In this document: one piece after another, positions 1 to 9,292 of the stretch
Layout of the letters: the number at the start of each line of letters is the position of its first letter
Position numbering within the stretch: the first letter of the stretch is position 1
From: Limosilactobacillus reuteri
GTDB lineage: Bacteria > Bacillota > Bacilli > Lactobacillales > Lactobacillaceae
Assembly: GCF_020784725.1 (NCBI RefSeq)
Contig: NZ_JAJGTZ010000023.1
Location: 62,001 to 126,000, forward strand
DNA length: 64,000 nt
Reading direction: 5' to 3'
Notes under the pieces: model-generated
Seen by the model: the letters and a program-made list of their open reading frames with translations, nothing else
Told to the model about the DNA's origin: nothing
Database searches by the model: none
Program-made: the position numbers and the translations under genes

Positions 1-1
1 A

Positions 2-79
2 AAAGCTTTAATGGCTGAGTTAGTAATGAACGGACTCGAACTTTCTAAGTTAACGTTCCAAATCGATAAAAACTTGTAA
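2..79 (+). CDS. C-terminal end of an unidentified gene (cut by window edge)
   Basis: An open frame enters from the left edge and runs to a TAA at 77-79, encoding about 25 residues that end LTFQIDKNL. It is followed within ten bases by a terminator hairpin, which supports it as a real gene end on the plus strand. Too little is present to name the product, and I do not recognise it. It converges with the ABC exporter gene that ends at 137. Confidence 0.4.
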   Translation, partial: KALMAELVMNGLELSKLTFQIDKNL

Positions 80-87
80 CAACAGAT

Positions 88-135
88 AAAAAATGGACTA
101 GTTCATGGTTAAAACCACAAGCTAGCCCATTTTTC
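88..135. terminator. Bidirectional terminator between convergent genes
   Basis: Inverted repeat with outer arms AAAAATGG and CCATTTTT, inner arms CTAG/CTAG, and a small TGGTT-AAA-ACCA top. It is flanked by A/T runs on both sides, so it can stop transcription from the partial plus gene and from the minus-strand ABC genes. Confidence 0.7.
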
Positions 136-136
136 T

Positions 137-1969
137 TTAATTATTTCCGGCAAATTGACTATTATAAAGATTAGCGTAAAAGCCGTGTTTATTCATTAAT
201 GATTCATGATTACCTGTTTCGATAATCTTTCCATGATTAACCACCACAATCTGGTCAGCCTTCCGAATCGTTGATAGACGGTGAGCAACAACAAAACTAG
301 TTCGTTCTTGCTGTAGAGCATTCATCGCTTCTTGAATCAAGACTTCTGTTCGGGTATCAACAGAACTAGTTGCTTCATCCAGAATTAAAATTTCTGGATC
401 CGCTAAAAATGCTCGCGCAATCGTTAATAATTGTCGCTGTCCCTGTGAAATATTAGAAGCGGACTCGTCTAAGACGGTTTGGTAACCATCAGGCAGTTCA
501 CGAATGAAGGCATCCGCACGTGCCATCTTAGCAGCATGGTAGACTTCTTCATCTGATGCATCCTCGTTCCCATACTTAATATTTTCAAAAATCGTCCCGG
601 TAAAGAGCCAAGTATCTTGAAGAACAATCGCAATATGCTTACGTAAGGCATCACGAGTCATTGAACGAGTATCTTTTCCATCAAGATAGATATGGCCACC
701 TTGCGGATCATAAAATCGCTCTAAAAGATTAATAATGGTCGTTTTTCCTGCTCCGGTCGGGCCAACAATTGCAACCATCTTATCTCGCGGTGCTTTAAGA
801 TTAAAGTCTTGAATAAGCGGTTCATCAGTATAGCTAAATTTAATATCCTTAAATTCAACTTTCGGAATATCTTTTCCAGTAAGGGGCGGAATATCTTCAA
901 CCTTATCATTCATCTCTGGTTCATCCAAAACAGCAAAAATACGTTCTGCCGAAGCAATTGTTTGTTGGATGGTGTTACTTAAATTAGCAATTTGGGCAAT
1001 TGGTTGAGAAAACTGATTGGTATATTGCAGAAATGCTTGCACATTACCAAGTGTAATCTGACCATGAATAACTTGAATCGCTCCAACAACCACGACAACA
1101 AGGTACCCCAGATTCCGAATAAAGACCATCATTGGCATCATTAAGCTAGAAAAAAATTGTGCTTTCCATGCTGCTTGGTAGTACTGATGGTTCTCTTTAT
1201 TAAACTTTTCTTCTTCATCTTGTTCTTTGTTGAATGTCCGCACGATCGTATGAGCGGCATATGTTTCTTCTACTTGATCATTAATTTTTCCTAACGCGGC
1301 TTGCTGACGACCAAATAGCCGTTGTGAAGTAGGCGCTACAAATGCAACTACTAGAACACTAAGCGGAATTGTAACAAGGGCAATGATTGTTAATTTCCAA
1401 CTAATCGTCAGCATTAAAACGAAAACACCAACAAGTGTTAGCAAACTCGTGATGATTTGAATCAAACTTTGCTGGAGGGTTCCCGCAATATTATCCATAT
1501 CATTAACCGTTCGGCTCATAATATCTCCATTATTATGAGTATCATAATATTTAATTGGCACTCGTTTCATCTTCTCTTCAAAGTCTTGACGCAAATTGTA
1601 AACAACACGTTGCGATACCCGTGTCATAATTTGTAATTGTAAGAAACTAAATAGTCCAGAGAATAAATAAAGCAAAATGACTGTAATTCCAATTTGCCAA
1701 ATCCGGGTAAAATTAATTGGAAGGGTACTTAAATGGGCGCCAGCTTTCATTTCTGCATACCCTTTAAGCATTCCGTCATAAATGATCGTAGTAGCTTCCC
1801 CAAGAATTTTTGGTGCTAAGATTGATAAAATAACGGAAATAACGGCTAAGAAAATTGAAACAATGACCCCAACTCGCCATGGCCGTAAATAGGTAATTAA
1901 TCGCTTTGTGGTTGGCCAAAAGTGTTGAGCCTGTTCAGGTACTTGTGGTCCTCTACGCACGATCAACAT
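137..1969 (-). CDS. ABC exporter half-transporter (permease plus ATPase), canonical subunit
   Basis: Fused ABC exporter half-molecule: about six membrane segments in residues 30-320, then a nucleotide-binding domain. Walker A GPTGAGKTT lies near residue 404, signature ISQGQ near 505 and Walker B LILDEATSSVD near 525, all canonical. It follows the gene at 1953-3728 with a 17-base overlap, so the two are co-translated and probably form a heterodimer of the LmrCD/BmrCD/TM287-288 type exporting drugs or lipophilic compounds. The ATG at 1969 sits directly on a GGGG Shine-Dalgarno stretch; a GTG three codons later (1960) is better spaced and may be the true start. The substrate cannot be read from sequence. 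Confidence 0.9.
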   Translation of the reverse strand: MLIVRRGPQVPEQAQHFWPTTKRLITYLRPWRVGVIVSIFLAVISVILSILAPKILGEATTIIYDGMLKGYAEMKAGAHLSTLPINFTRIWQIGITVILLYLFSGLFSFLQLQIMTRVSQRVVYNLRQDFEEKMKRVPIKYYDTHNNGDIMSRTVNDMDNIAGTLQQSLIQIITSLLTLVGVFVLMLTISWKLTIIALVTIPLSVLVVAFVAPTSQRLFGRQQAALGKINDQVEETYAAHTIVRTFNKEQDEEEKFNKENHQYYQAAWKAQFFSSLMMPMMVFIRNLGYLVVVVVGAIQVIHGQITLGNVQAFLQYTNQFSQPIAQIANLSNTIQQTIASAERIFAVLDEPEMNDKVEDIPPLTGKDIPKVEFKDIKFSYTDEPLIQDFNLKAPRDKMVAIVGPTGAGKTTIINLLERFYDPQGGHIYLDGKDTRSMTRDALRKHIAIVLQDTWLFTGTIFENIKYGNEDASDEEVYHAAKMARADAFIRELPDGYQTVLDESASNISQGQRQLLTIARAFLADPEILILDEATSSVDTRTEVLIQEAMNALQQERTSFVVAHRLSTIRKADQIVVVNHGKIIETGNHESLMNKHGFYANLYNSQFAGNN

Positions 1970-3695
1970 CCCCTTTCTCGACTTGTGACTTGATTATTTG
2001 TTGATAAGTTTCATTGTGTGCTTTTAATTCTTGGTGAGTTCCCTGCCCAACTACCTGTCCTTCATCAAGCACAATAATTTGGTCAGCATCAACAACCGTC
2101 GAGATTCGCTGGGCTACGATAACCGTTACAGCACGTTGAATTTGTGGATCTTTTGCCAAAGTTGCCCGTAGTTTTGCATCAGTTGCAAAATCTAAGGCTG
2201 AGAATGAGTCATCAAAAATATAAATCGACGCTGGCTTAATAATCGTTCGAGCAATTGCTAATCGTTGGCGTTGACCACCAGAAAAGTTACTTCCATTTTG
2301 TTCAACAACCGCGTCTAATCCGCCTTCTTCACGGACGAAATCTGCCGCTTGTGCAATTTCAAGTGCGTGCCACATTTCTTTATCCGTTGCTTCTTCATAA
2401 CCAAATTGAAGATTAGAACGAATGGTCCCGCTAAAAAGAACTGCTTGCTGTTGGGTTATAGAAATAACCTCATGTAAGTTATGCTGACTTAGCTTTTTAA
2501 TTGGAACACCATCAACTTTAATCTCTCCGCTTTCAATATCAAACAGTCGCGGAATTAAGTTAACCAAAGCTGATTTACCTGAACCAGTCCCTCCGATAAT
2601 CGCTAACGTTTGGCCTGCAGTAACTTTAAAGTTCAAGTCATGCAAGGCCAATCTTTCTGCCCCGTGGAAACGAAAATCAACATTTTTAAATTCAAGGGAG
2701 GCTGGTTGATTAATAGAAACCCTTTCTCGCTCTTTTTCCGGTACATTATGAATACTGATCGGTTGCTCTAAAACGGCATTAACACGAGCAGCAGATGCCG
2801 ATGCTCGTGGAACAAAGACAAAGATCATTGAAAGCATCATAAAGCTAATCATAATCTGAGTGGCATATGTCATAAAGGCAATTAAATCCCCTACTTGCAT
2901 GCTCATATTAGCGACAAGATGGCCACCCAGTAAAATAATGGCAACATTTGTCATCCCTAAAATAAGCGTTACTACTGGGAACAACGTCGAAACAATTGTA
3001 AAGGCCTTGATTCCGGTTTGCGTGTAGTCCTCGTTTGCTTTTTTGAAACGGTTTTGTTCCCGCTCTTCCTGCCGAAAAGCACGGATAACTCGAACCCCTG
3101 TCAGGCCTTCTCGGAAGATTAAGTTAATGCGATCAGTTTTTTTCTGAATGCTCTTGAATAACGGAACCGCAAAGTACATAACCGCCATGACAATAATTGC
3201 TAAAATCGGCAAACTAATAAAAAACACTTTAGTTAGTTGTGGTTCTCGAACATAAGCGAGAACACAGGCTGCAACAAGCATTACAGGTGATTGGAGCATC
3301 ATCCGTAGCATTTGCACCATGACATTTTGAATCTGCACAATATCATTGGTTGACCGCGTAATTAAAGATGAATCGCCAAACTCATCCATTTCACGATTCG
3401 AGAAACGTAAAACCTTATGATAGATCTGGCTTCGTAGCTTTTCACCCACTTTCATTGATTGGGTCGCCGCAAAATAAACATTTAATCCAGCTGCCACTAG
3501 TCCAATCGCAGCCACAATCAGCATCTTAATTCCCTCATTCCAAATCACGCCCATATCCTTTTGCACAATTCCCCGATTAACAAGGTCGGCGGTAACTGTC
3601 GGTAAGTATAGGTCACACGAAACTTGGATTAATAAAAAGAAAACTGCACCAATTGTTGCCCATAAGGCTAAATTTTTTCGTGCTATACGTATCAA
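1953..3695 (-). CDS. ABC exporter half-transporter, subunit with a non-canonical ATP site
   Basis: Partner of the downstream half-transporter: membrane domain followed by an ATPase with Walker A GGTGSGKSA and signature FSGGQ. Walker B reads IYIFDDSFSALD, with Asp where the catalytic Glu normally stands. One degenerate site per dimer is the known hallmark of heterodimeric exporters such as LmrCD and TM287/288. An in-frame ATG exists at 3728, but it lies only about ten bases from a TATAAT (3736-3741) and has no ribosome site. A TTG at 3695 has GAGGGAAGG at good spacing, so I start there (about 580 residues). Confidence 0.88.
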   Translation of the reverse strand: MIRIARKNLALWATIGAVFFLLIQVSCDLYLPTVTADLVNRGIVQKDMGVIWNEGIKMLIVAAIGLVAAGLNVYFAATQSMKVGEKLRSQIYHKVLRFSNREMDEFGDSSLITRSTNDIVQIQNVMVQMLRMMLQSPVMLVAACVLAYVREPQLTKVFFISLPILAIIVMAVMYFAVPLFKSIQKKTDRINLIFREGLTGVRVIRAFRQEEREQNRFKKANEDYTQTGIKAFTIVSTLFPVVTLILGMTNVAIILLGGHLVANMSMQVGDLIAFMTYATQIMISFMMLSMIFVFVPRASASAARVNAVLEQPISIHNVPEKERERVSINQPASLEFKNVDFRFHGAERLALHDLNFKVTAGQTLAIIGGTGSGKSALVNLIPRLFDIESGEIKVDGVPIKKLSQHNLHEVISITQQQAVLFSGTIRSNLQFGYEEATDKEMWHALEIAQAADFVREEGGLDAVVEQNGSNFSGGQRQRLAIARTIIKPASIYIFDDSFSALDFATDAKLRATLAKDPQIQRAVTVIVAQRISTVVDADQIIVLDEGQVVGQGTHQELKAHNETYQQIIKSQVEKGDVDRA

Positions 3696-3735
3696 AACAA
3701 TCCTTCCCTCATCTATTTTTTTAGTCATCTTGAAC

Positions 3736-3741
3736 TATTAT
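3736..3741 (-). promoter_or_regulatory. -10 element for the ABC exporter pair
   Basis: Perfect TATAAT on the minus strand upstream of the TTG start at 3695; no convincing -35 box. It implies a transcript start close to the unused ATG at 3728, which supports the TTG start. Confidence 0.45.
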
Positions 3742-3781
3742 ACAGATTTTTTGAAAATTAGCTTTTATTCTGATAATTCCT

Positions 3782-3810
3782 TTGATTAACACTTTTGTAT
3801 AAGATAGAAT
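3782..3810 (+). promoter_or_regulatory. Sigma-A promoter of the D-lactate dehydrogenase gene
   Basis: TTGATT (3782-3787), a 17-base spacer and TAGAAT (3805-3810), about 55 bases upstream of the ATG at 3866. Both boxes are close to consensus at ideal spacing. Confidence 0.65.
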
Positions 3811-3859
3811 ATTATTTGAAAGCAATTACACAATTTTGGCACATACAGAAAGAAGATAG

Positions 3860-4870
<1,011 letters not shown>

Positions 4871-4886
4871 TATAATCACTACAAAT

Positions 4887-4926
4887 GAAAAAAGAGATTG
4901 GATGAATTTCCAGTCTCTTTTTTATT
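4887..4926. terminator. Bidirectional terminator
   Basis: Stem AAAAAAGAGA...TCTCTTTTTT around a short loop, with T-runs in both directions. It lies between the plus-strand ldhD and the minus-strand ECF S-component gene. Confidence 0.75.
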
Positions 4927-4931
4927 TAGTA

Positions 4932-5465
4932 TTATTGCAAGTAGCGTTTAAACGCAACCGTTAAGGGTTTATACAAGATAAAATAACAACCAAAATTACC
5001 AACCGCATGATAGAAATCAAATAGCAAGCCACTTAGCCAGTACGCCATAAAAGCAGCCCAGCCCCCATATATCGACATTCCTAAACTAACTATGAACCCG
5101 TATTCAAAACCTAAAAACGTCGCTAAAATTAACTGAAGAGTGAAATGCTTCTTTAAGGGTGTTACTTTAGCTAATCCTGCTACTGTAACAACACAAACTA
5201 TATATGCTAAAATTTGTGGGATTGTCCATATGCCAAATCCTAGTAAGAGATTTGATAGAACCATTATCATTACTGCTAACGATATTCCAAAACCAATTCC
5301 CAACATTAAAGTTGCAAGCATAATTAGATCAGTAACTGGCTGTACATTAGGAATTGGAATAATCTTGAATACACGTAAAACAGTTCCTAAAGCAGCAAGC
5401 ATGGCAATCAATGTCATCCTTTTAACTTGATCATGCTTACTAACAACCTGCGATCGCGCTTTCAT
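4932..5465 (-). CDS. ECF transporter S component, candidate corrinoid or lower-ligand transporter
   Basis: Small (177 residues), very hydrophobic protein with about six membrane helices and the AMLAA (AxxxA) motif in the first helix, typical of S components that dock on the shared EcfA/A'/T module. It starts one base after the stop of the DUF4430-like gene upstream, so the pair is one unit. The pair lies just downstream of cobT, at the end of the cobalamin operon. Known cobalamin-related S components (CbrT of L. delbrueckii; predicted CblT/CblS) and this context suggest uptake of cobalamin, cobinamide or a lower-ligand base. The substrate is inference; no EcfA/T genes lie in the window. Confidence 0.75.
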   Translation of the reverse strand: MKARSQVVSKHDQVKRMTLIAMLAALGTVLRVFKIIPIPNVQPVTDLIMLATLMLGIGFGISLAVMIMVLSNLLLGFGIWTIPQILAYIVCVVTVAGLAKVTPLKKHFTLQLILATFLGFEYGFIVSLGMSIYGGWAAFMAYWLSGLLFDFYHAVGNFGCYFILYKPLTVAFKRYLQ

Positions 5466-5466
5466 A

Positions 5467-5847
5467 TTATTCCGCCTTATCTAGGGTAAATTGTACCTTA
5501 TCATTATTCTTAAGAGTTTGCTGATTAGCTAACTTATTTACTTTTTTACCATTTACTGTGTATGTCCAATAAATACTCTTCTTTTGGTTTTCTTTTCTAC
5601 CATCAATTGAAGTAATAAAACCCTTTGCTTCTTCAACTTTCCAATTCTTTTTTAGTCCAGTAATTACTTTATCGTTCTTCTTTAAAGTAGTCTTCCTTGT
5701 GGCAACAGTCTTCTTACCTTGTTTAAGAGTATAGGTAACTTTTATTGTATTATTACTACCCTTTTGATCTTTATTTGTATATCCAGTTAGCATAAAAAAT
5801 GCCAAAAATATAACTAAGATACTGCTAAAAATTTTAACCTTCTTCAT
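5467..5847 (-). CDS. Exported DUF4430-like (transcobalamin-type) protein, altered lipobox
   Basis: A 126-residue protein with a Lys-rich start and hydrophobic signal segment (about residues 6-22), then an extracellular domain. The domain has the pattern of DUF4430, the fold related to the C-terminal domain of transcobalamin/intrinsic factor: ITSIDG, then WTYTVNG near residue 95, then LKNNDKVQFTL. The expected lipobox Cys is absent: LTGY (TAT codon) replaces the usual LTGC, so it is probably released or held by an uncleaved signal anchor. It is coupled to the ECF S component and probably presents its ligand, by inference a corrinoid. Shine-Dalgarno AGGAGG is well placed. Confidence 0.7.
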   Translation of the reverse strand: MKKVKIFSSILVIFLAFFMLTGYTNKDQKGSNNTIKVTYTLKQGKKTVATRKTTLKKNDKVITGLKKNWKVEEAKGFITSIDGRKENQKKSIYWTYTVNGKKVNKLANQQTLKNNDKVQFTLDKAE

Positions 5848-5873
5848 AAATTATTGCCTCCTACGTCCTGTTT

Positions 5874-5887
5874 TGAAAGCGTTATAA
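5874..5887 (+). promoter_or_regulatory. Candidate cre (CcpA) site before the DUF4430/ECF unit
   Basis: TGAAAGCGTTATAA matches 13 of 14 positions of TGNAARCGNWWWCA. It lies 27-40 bases upstream of the DUF4430 start, where it would overlap the promoter. Confidence 0.45.
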
Positions 5888-5953
5888 TTCCTACAACTTA
5901 AAAGTACAATTACTTAGGAAACAGTTCAATAGTTTATTAAAAAGCAGACAAAT

Positions 5954-5995
5954 AAATTCTACTTTTTTTCATGATTAATTAAAAAAGTAGAATTT
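5954..5995. repeat. Perfect 15-bp inverted repeat downstream of cobT
   Basis: AAATTCTACTTTTTT and its exact reverse complement are separated by 12 bases, in the 288-base gap between cobT and the DUF4430 gene. Its stem ends in A/T runs, so it could terminate the cobalamin operon; an operator role is also possible. The rest of this gap is very AT-rich with no other feature I can support. Confidence 0.6.
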
Positions 5996-6135
5996 GATTC
6001 TAAGTTTATTTAGCTTTTTACTAATATTAGCAATTCTATGTTTAGTAAATGACAAAATTTAGTTTTTTGACTAATTATCCTTTGCCGAAGCAACCGTAAT
6101 AATATTATTTTGTCTTGTTAGCATTTTTTGGAAGT

Positions 6136-7188
6136 CTATGGAATAAAATTGAAGTCCATTTCCTGCAATGTATTCATATTTGTGAGCATCACCTTGACTC
6201 CATCAAGCCATGGCAAAAGCATCATGGCCCCGCTCCCTTCACCAACACACATATTAATATCAATATAAGGGTCTAGACCGAGAGCATCAAGAACGATTTG
6301 GGACCCTTGTTCTTTTGATTTATGGGTAGGGATCATATAATTTACTGCTCCTGGCTTGATTGAATTTGCTAATAATGCTGCTGAATAGGATAAGAATCCA
6401 TCAAGAAGAACAGGTTTATTCATTGCACCAGCTGAAAGCATTGCACCAGCCATTGCACCCAGTTCAAGTGCACCGACCTCACTTAATACTATAAGCGGAT
6501 CTGGTGATTTATTTTCTTTTAGTTTTGCTCGTTCAAGGCTTCTATTAACAACATCAATCTTATGTTTTAAACGTTCATCAGAAATATTAGATCCACGTCC
6601 AACAACTTCTGCTGCTGACTTATTCAAAAGTGCGGCAACTATTGCGGAGGCGGCTGTAGTATTCCCCATTCCTAGTTCACCTGTTGCAATTACTTGGTTT
6701 CCCTCTTCAAACGCTTTTATTCCCATGTCGAAACCATATTGTAAAGATTCTCTTGCTTCTGCTATCGACATTGCTGGTTTATGGAGCATATCTTCGGTTT
6801 CATGACGAATTTTATGAACTTTAACCAACGGAAAATTTAAATCTGTTTTAATTCCGATGTCATAAACCTGTAAGTCACACTTAAAAGCTTTCGCTAGCGC
6901 TGCAACCGTAGTATGTCCCTTCATCATATTAACTGCCTGAATTGCTGTAATTTTTTGCGGACTGGCTGAAACACCTTCATGGACAACGCCATTATCTGCC
7001 GCAAAAACTAAGCATTTTCGTGGTGTAAGATCAAAATCAGTTGTTCGATAAATTCCTGCTACATGATCAGCAAGCTCTTCTAAGCGTCCAAGTCCTTTTA
7101 CGGGTTTAGCAAGATTATCTATTTTCTGCTGCATTGCGCTCATTTTCTTTTCATCAAGCGGTCGCAGTTTTATTTCATCAAATTTCAT
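6136..7188 (-). CDS. cobT: CobT, nicotinate-nucleotide:base phosphoribosyltransferase
   Basis: Transfers phosphoribose from nicotinate mononucleotide to the lower-ligand base, giving the alpha-riboside phosphate used in nucleotide-loop assembly. About 350 residues, the usual length; contains LGRLEELA, the glycine-rich GELGMGNTTAASA segment and a C-terminal catalytic-type Glu in CVGEGSGAM. The start is the ATG at 7188, with GAGAGGG about nine bases upstream, rather than the ATG at 7206 inside hemD. It is the last gene of the cobalamin operon. No bluB is present, so the natural base is probably adenine (pseudocobalamin), as known for L. reuteri. Confidence 0.93.
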   Translation of the reverse strand: MKFDEIKLRPLDEKKMSAMQQKIDNLAKPVKGLGRLEELADHVAGIYRTTDFDLTPRKCLVFAADNGVVHEGVSASPQKITAIQAVNMMKGHTTVAALAKAFKCDLQVYDIGIKTDLNFPLVKVHKIRHETEDMLHKPAMSIAEARESLQYGFDMGIKAFEEGNQVIATGELGMGNTTAASAIVAALLNKSAAEVVGRGSNISDERLKHKIDVVNRSLERAKLKENKSPDPLIVLSEVGALELGAMAGAMLSAGAMNKPVLLDGFLSYSAALLANSIKPGAVNYMIPTHKSKEQGSQIVLDALGLDPYIDINMCVGEGSGAMMLLPWLDGVKVMLTNMNTLQEMDFNFIP

Positions 7189-7189
7189 T

Positions 7190-7900
7190 TTAATTTTCCC
7201 TCTCATAATGCCATAAGTTATCTAAAACATTTTCCAGTACGCACTTTCCCCTATCTGGATATATAACTTTTAAGCCTTTTTCTTGGATATAATTACCGGT
7301 ATTTTTTCCTAAAACATAGTAATTAATATTGCGATACTCATTACTATCCACTCTAGTCATAATTTCAAACATACGATTAAAGTTCGAAATACTAGTAACT
7401 AATGCACTTGTAATATGTTGTTTCATAAAAATTTTAAGTGCTTTTCCTTCATGCTGTTTATCCCATGTATTTTTATAAACTACAATTTTTCGTCCATAAA
7501 AATCGGAATAGTATTTCTCTGCTTTATCTCCAATAAGCCAACAAACATCCGTAACATGTTTATTCTTTAATTCCTCTAATAATGATTTCCGGTTCTCACT
7601 TGGAGCAATTTGGATAGGATTAGTAACTTTCTTCTCCAAACTTTGCTTAATTTTTTTACTAAGAACAAAAATAGTTGCTGTTGAATTTAGTGTTTTTAAC
7701 TGATCGCAAAATACCCGCGCGCCAAAAAGACTGGTAATTGCCAGTACCTTACTATTTTGTAAAATTTTTTTACTTTTTGGCGTTAAATCAACCGCTTTCA
7801 AAATTCGGAATGGAAAATAAATCACGTCATCCTTTTGTTCTAACTTTATTCGCCAATATACCGGAACTTTATTTTTAGGATAAGTAATCAAAATTGCCAT
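7190..7900 (-). CDS. hemD: Uroporphyrinogen-III synthase (stand-alone)
   Basis: Cyclises hydroxymethylbilane with ring-D inversion to uroporphyrinogen III, the last common tetrapyrrole precursor. A divergent 236-residue protein, recognised from ITSLFGARVF near residue 55 and the C-terminal YVLGKNTGNYI...YPDRG pattern of the HemD fold. It lies between cobC and cobT, away from hemACBL. A second HemD-like domain is fused to CobA at 20504-21898, so the operon encodes two candidates for this step. Shine-Dalgarno AGGAG is well spaced; the coding sequence looks more AT-rich than its neighbours. Confidence 0.82.
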   Translation of the reverse strand: MAILITYPKNKVPVYWRIKLEQKDDVIYFPFRILKAVDLTPKSKKILQNSKVLAITSLFGARVFCDQLKTLNSTATIFVLSKKIKQSLEKKVTNPIQIAPSENRKSLLEELKNKHVTDVCWLIGDKAEKYYSDFYGRKIVVYKNTWDKQHEGKALKIFMKQHITSALVTSISNFNRMFEIMTRVDSNEYRNINYYVLGKNTGNYIQEKGLKVIYPDRGKCVLENVLDNLWHYEREN

Positions 7901-7935
7901 TTTATTATCTCCTTATATTGCTGTAAACATATTTT

Positions 7936-8526
7936 TTATTGGTTAAGATACCAATTCTGAACAATACCATTTTTTAGATTAATAACGCTGTAACAAGATG
8001 CCGGAAAGTTAAGCGAATAAAAGTCCGCTGTTGGATCAACTAATTCTTGATAAATAATTCTAATAGAGCCTAGATGAGCGACAACAAAAATAACATCATT
8101 TTCCATTGTATGATCTAATAACCATCGCAAACCGTAATTTACTCGCTCTTTAAAATCACTAAATGCTTCTATTGTGGGAGGATTATAAGTTAATGGCGCT
8201 GCTAACCACTTTTTCCATTCATCTGGATAGCGTTCTTCTATCTCGTCTGCATTTAACCCTTCCCAATCGCCAAATCCTTTTTCGGCAAAATTTGGTAATA
8301 CGATTGTGGGAACTGTAGGATGCTGTTCCTTTAATGGTGCTAATGTTTGTGCTGTTCGTTTTAAATTAGTCACGACAAATAGTGTTGGATATAACTTATT
8401 TACTTTTGTTGCCAATAATTTTGCTTGTTCTTTTCCTTTTTCATCAATTTCCACATTGGCAGTGCCATAAAATTTTCGTAAACGATTAAATTCTGTTTCA
8501 CCATGACGAGCTAAAATTAATTTCAT
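7936..8526 (-). CDS. cobC: CobC, alpha-ribazole phosphatase
   Basis: Histidine-phosphatase (phosphoglycerate mutase-like) enzyme that removes the 5-prime phosphate from alpha-ribazole phosphate or adenosylcobalamin phosphate. The RHG motif ARHGETEFNR is at residues 6-15, the second catalytic His in VVAHLGS near residue 149. At 196 residues it is typical. The start overlaps the cobS stop by ATGA, so it is translationally coupled within cobU-cobS-cobC. Confidence 0.88.
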   Translation of the reverse strand: MKLILARHGETEFNRLRKFYGTANVEIDEKGKEQAKLLATKVNKLYPTLFVVTNLKRTAQTLAPLKEQHPTVPTIVLPNFAEKGFGDWEGLNADEIEERYPDEWKKWLAAPLTYNPPTIEAFSDFKERVNYGLRWLLDHTMENDVIFVVAHLGSIRIIYQELVDPTADFYSLNFPASCYSVINLKNGIVQNWYLNQ

Positions 8527-9284
8527 AAGTCAAACCTCGTCAATATCGTAAGAATAAGCAAAAAGATTAATGGCGACAAACTTGCAAATGCGCCTAAAGT
8601 ATCTCCCGGCGTTCCTCCTAATACTTTCGTGACCTTTCGTCGATAAAAAATTGCTATTATTGGAATTGCCAGATAGCTTATTAATCCCTGCCAAGAGAAA
8701 CATAAACCTATTATTATAATAGAAAAAATTTGTGCAACAACAATTCGCCATGTGCTTATTCCTAGCCAAATATTCGAAAGCCCATGTTTATTTTCGGGAT
8801 AAACCATTTTATAAAATAATAAAGACAAACCTGTTTTAGTTAACATTGTTAAACAAACGGTCAATAAAATCATGTGAAATAAATCAAAATACGAACTAAT
8901 AATGATTCCTAATCCTATTACTAATCCATAATAATATAGTAATGCAAGGCTCCCCATTGTCCCAAGTCTACTATCTTTCATGATTGCATAAATTTTATCT
9001 GATGTTCGTGATGAAAAGAAACCATCTGCGGTATCCGCCAGTGCATCTAAATGAAATCCGCCAGTTAATAAGCCATCAGTAACCCAGTAAAGAATCCATG
9101 CAAACCATATAGGAAATAAGTATGTAAATCCCCAAAAAACTATTCCTTCGATACACCCTAATAAAAAGCTAAATAATGTAATATATTGAATACTAGTTTT
9201 AAATTTATTAGTAGCATCGTCAACTGGAATTGGAATATCTAACTTTGTAAAAAATTGGCCAAATAAAATCAATGAATCTAACAT
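8523..9284 (-). CDS. cobS: CobS, adenosylcobinamide-GDP ribazoletransferase (cobalamin synthase)
   Basis: Polytopic membrane enzyme joining GDP-cobinamide to the alpha-riboside to form adenosylcobalamin (phosphate). It has 253 residues with many hydrophobic helices and the family acidic motif GGFHLDALADTADGFFSS near residues 76-93, plus KDSRLGTMG. It is downstream of cobU (8-base gap) and overlaps cobC, the usual nucleotide-loop block. Confidence 0.93.
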   Translation of the reverse strand: MLDSLILFGQFFTKLDIPIPVDDATNKFKTSIQYITLFSFLLGCIEGIVFWGFTYLFPIWFAWILYWVTDGLLTGGFHLDALADTADGFFSSRTSDKIYAIMKDSRLGTMGSLALLYYYGLVIGLGIIISSYFDLFHMILLTVCLTMLTKTGLSLLFYKMVYPENKHGLSNIWLGISTWRIVVAQIFSIIIIGLCFSWQGLISYLAIPIIAIFYRRKVTKVLGGTPGDTLGAFASLSPLIFLLILTILTRFDL

Positions 9285-9292
9285 AACTTCAC

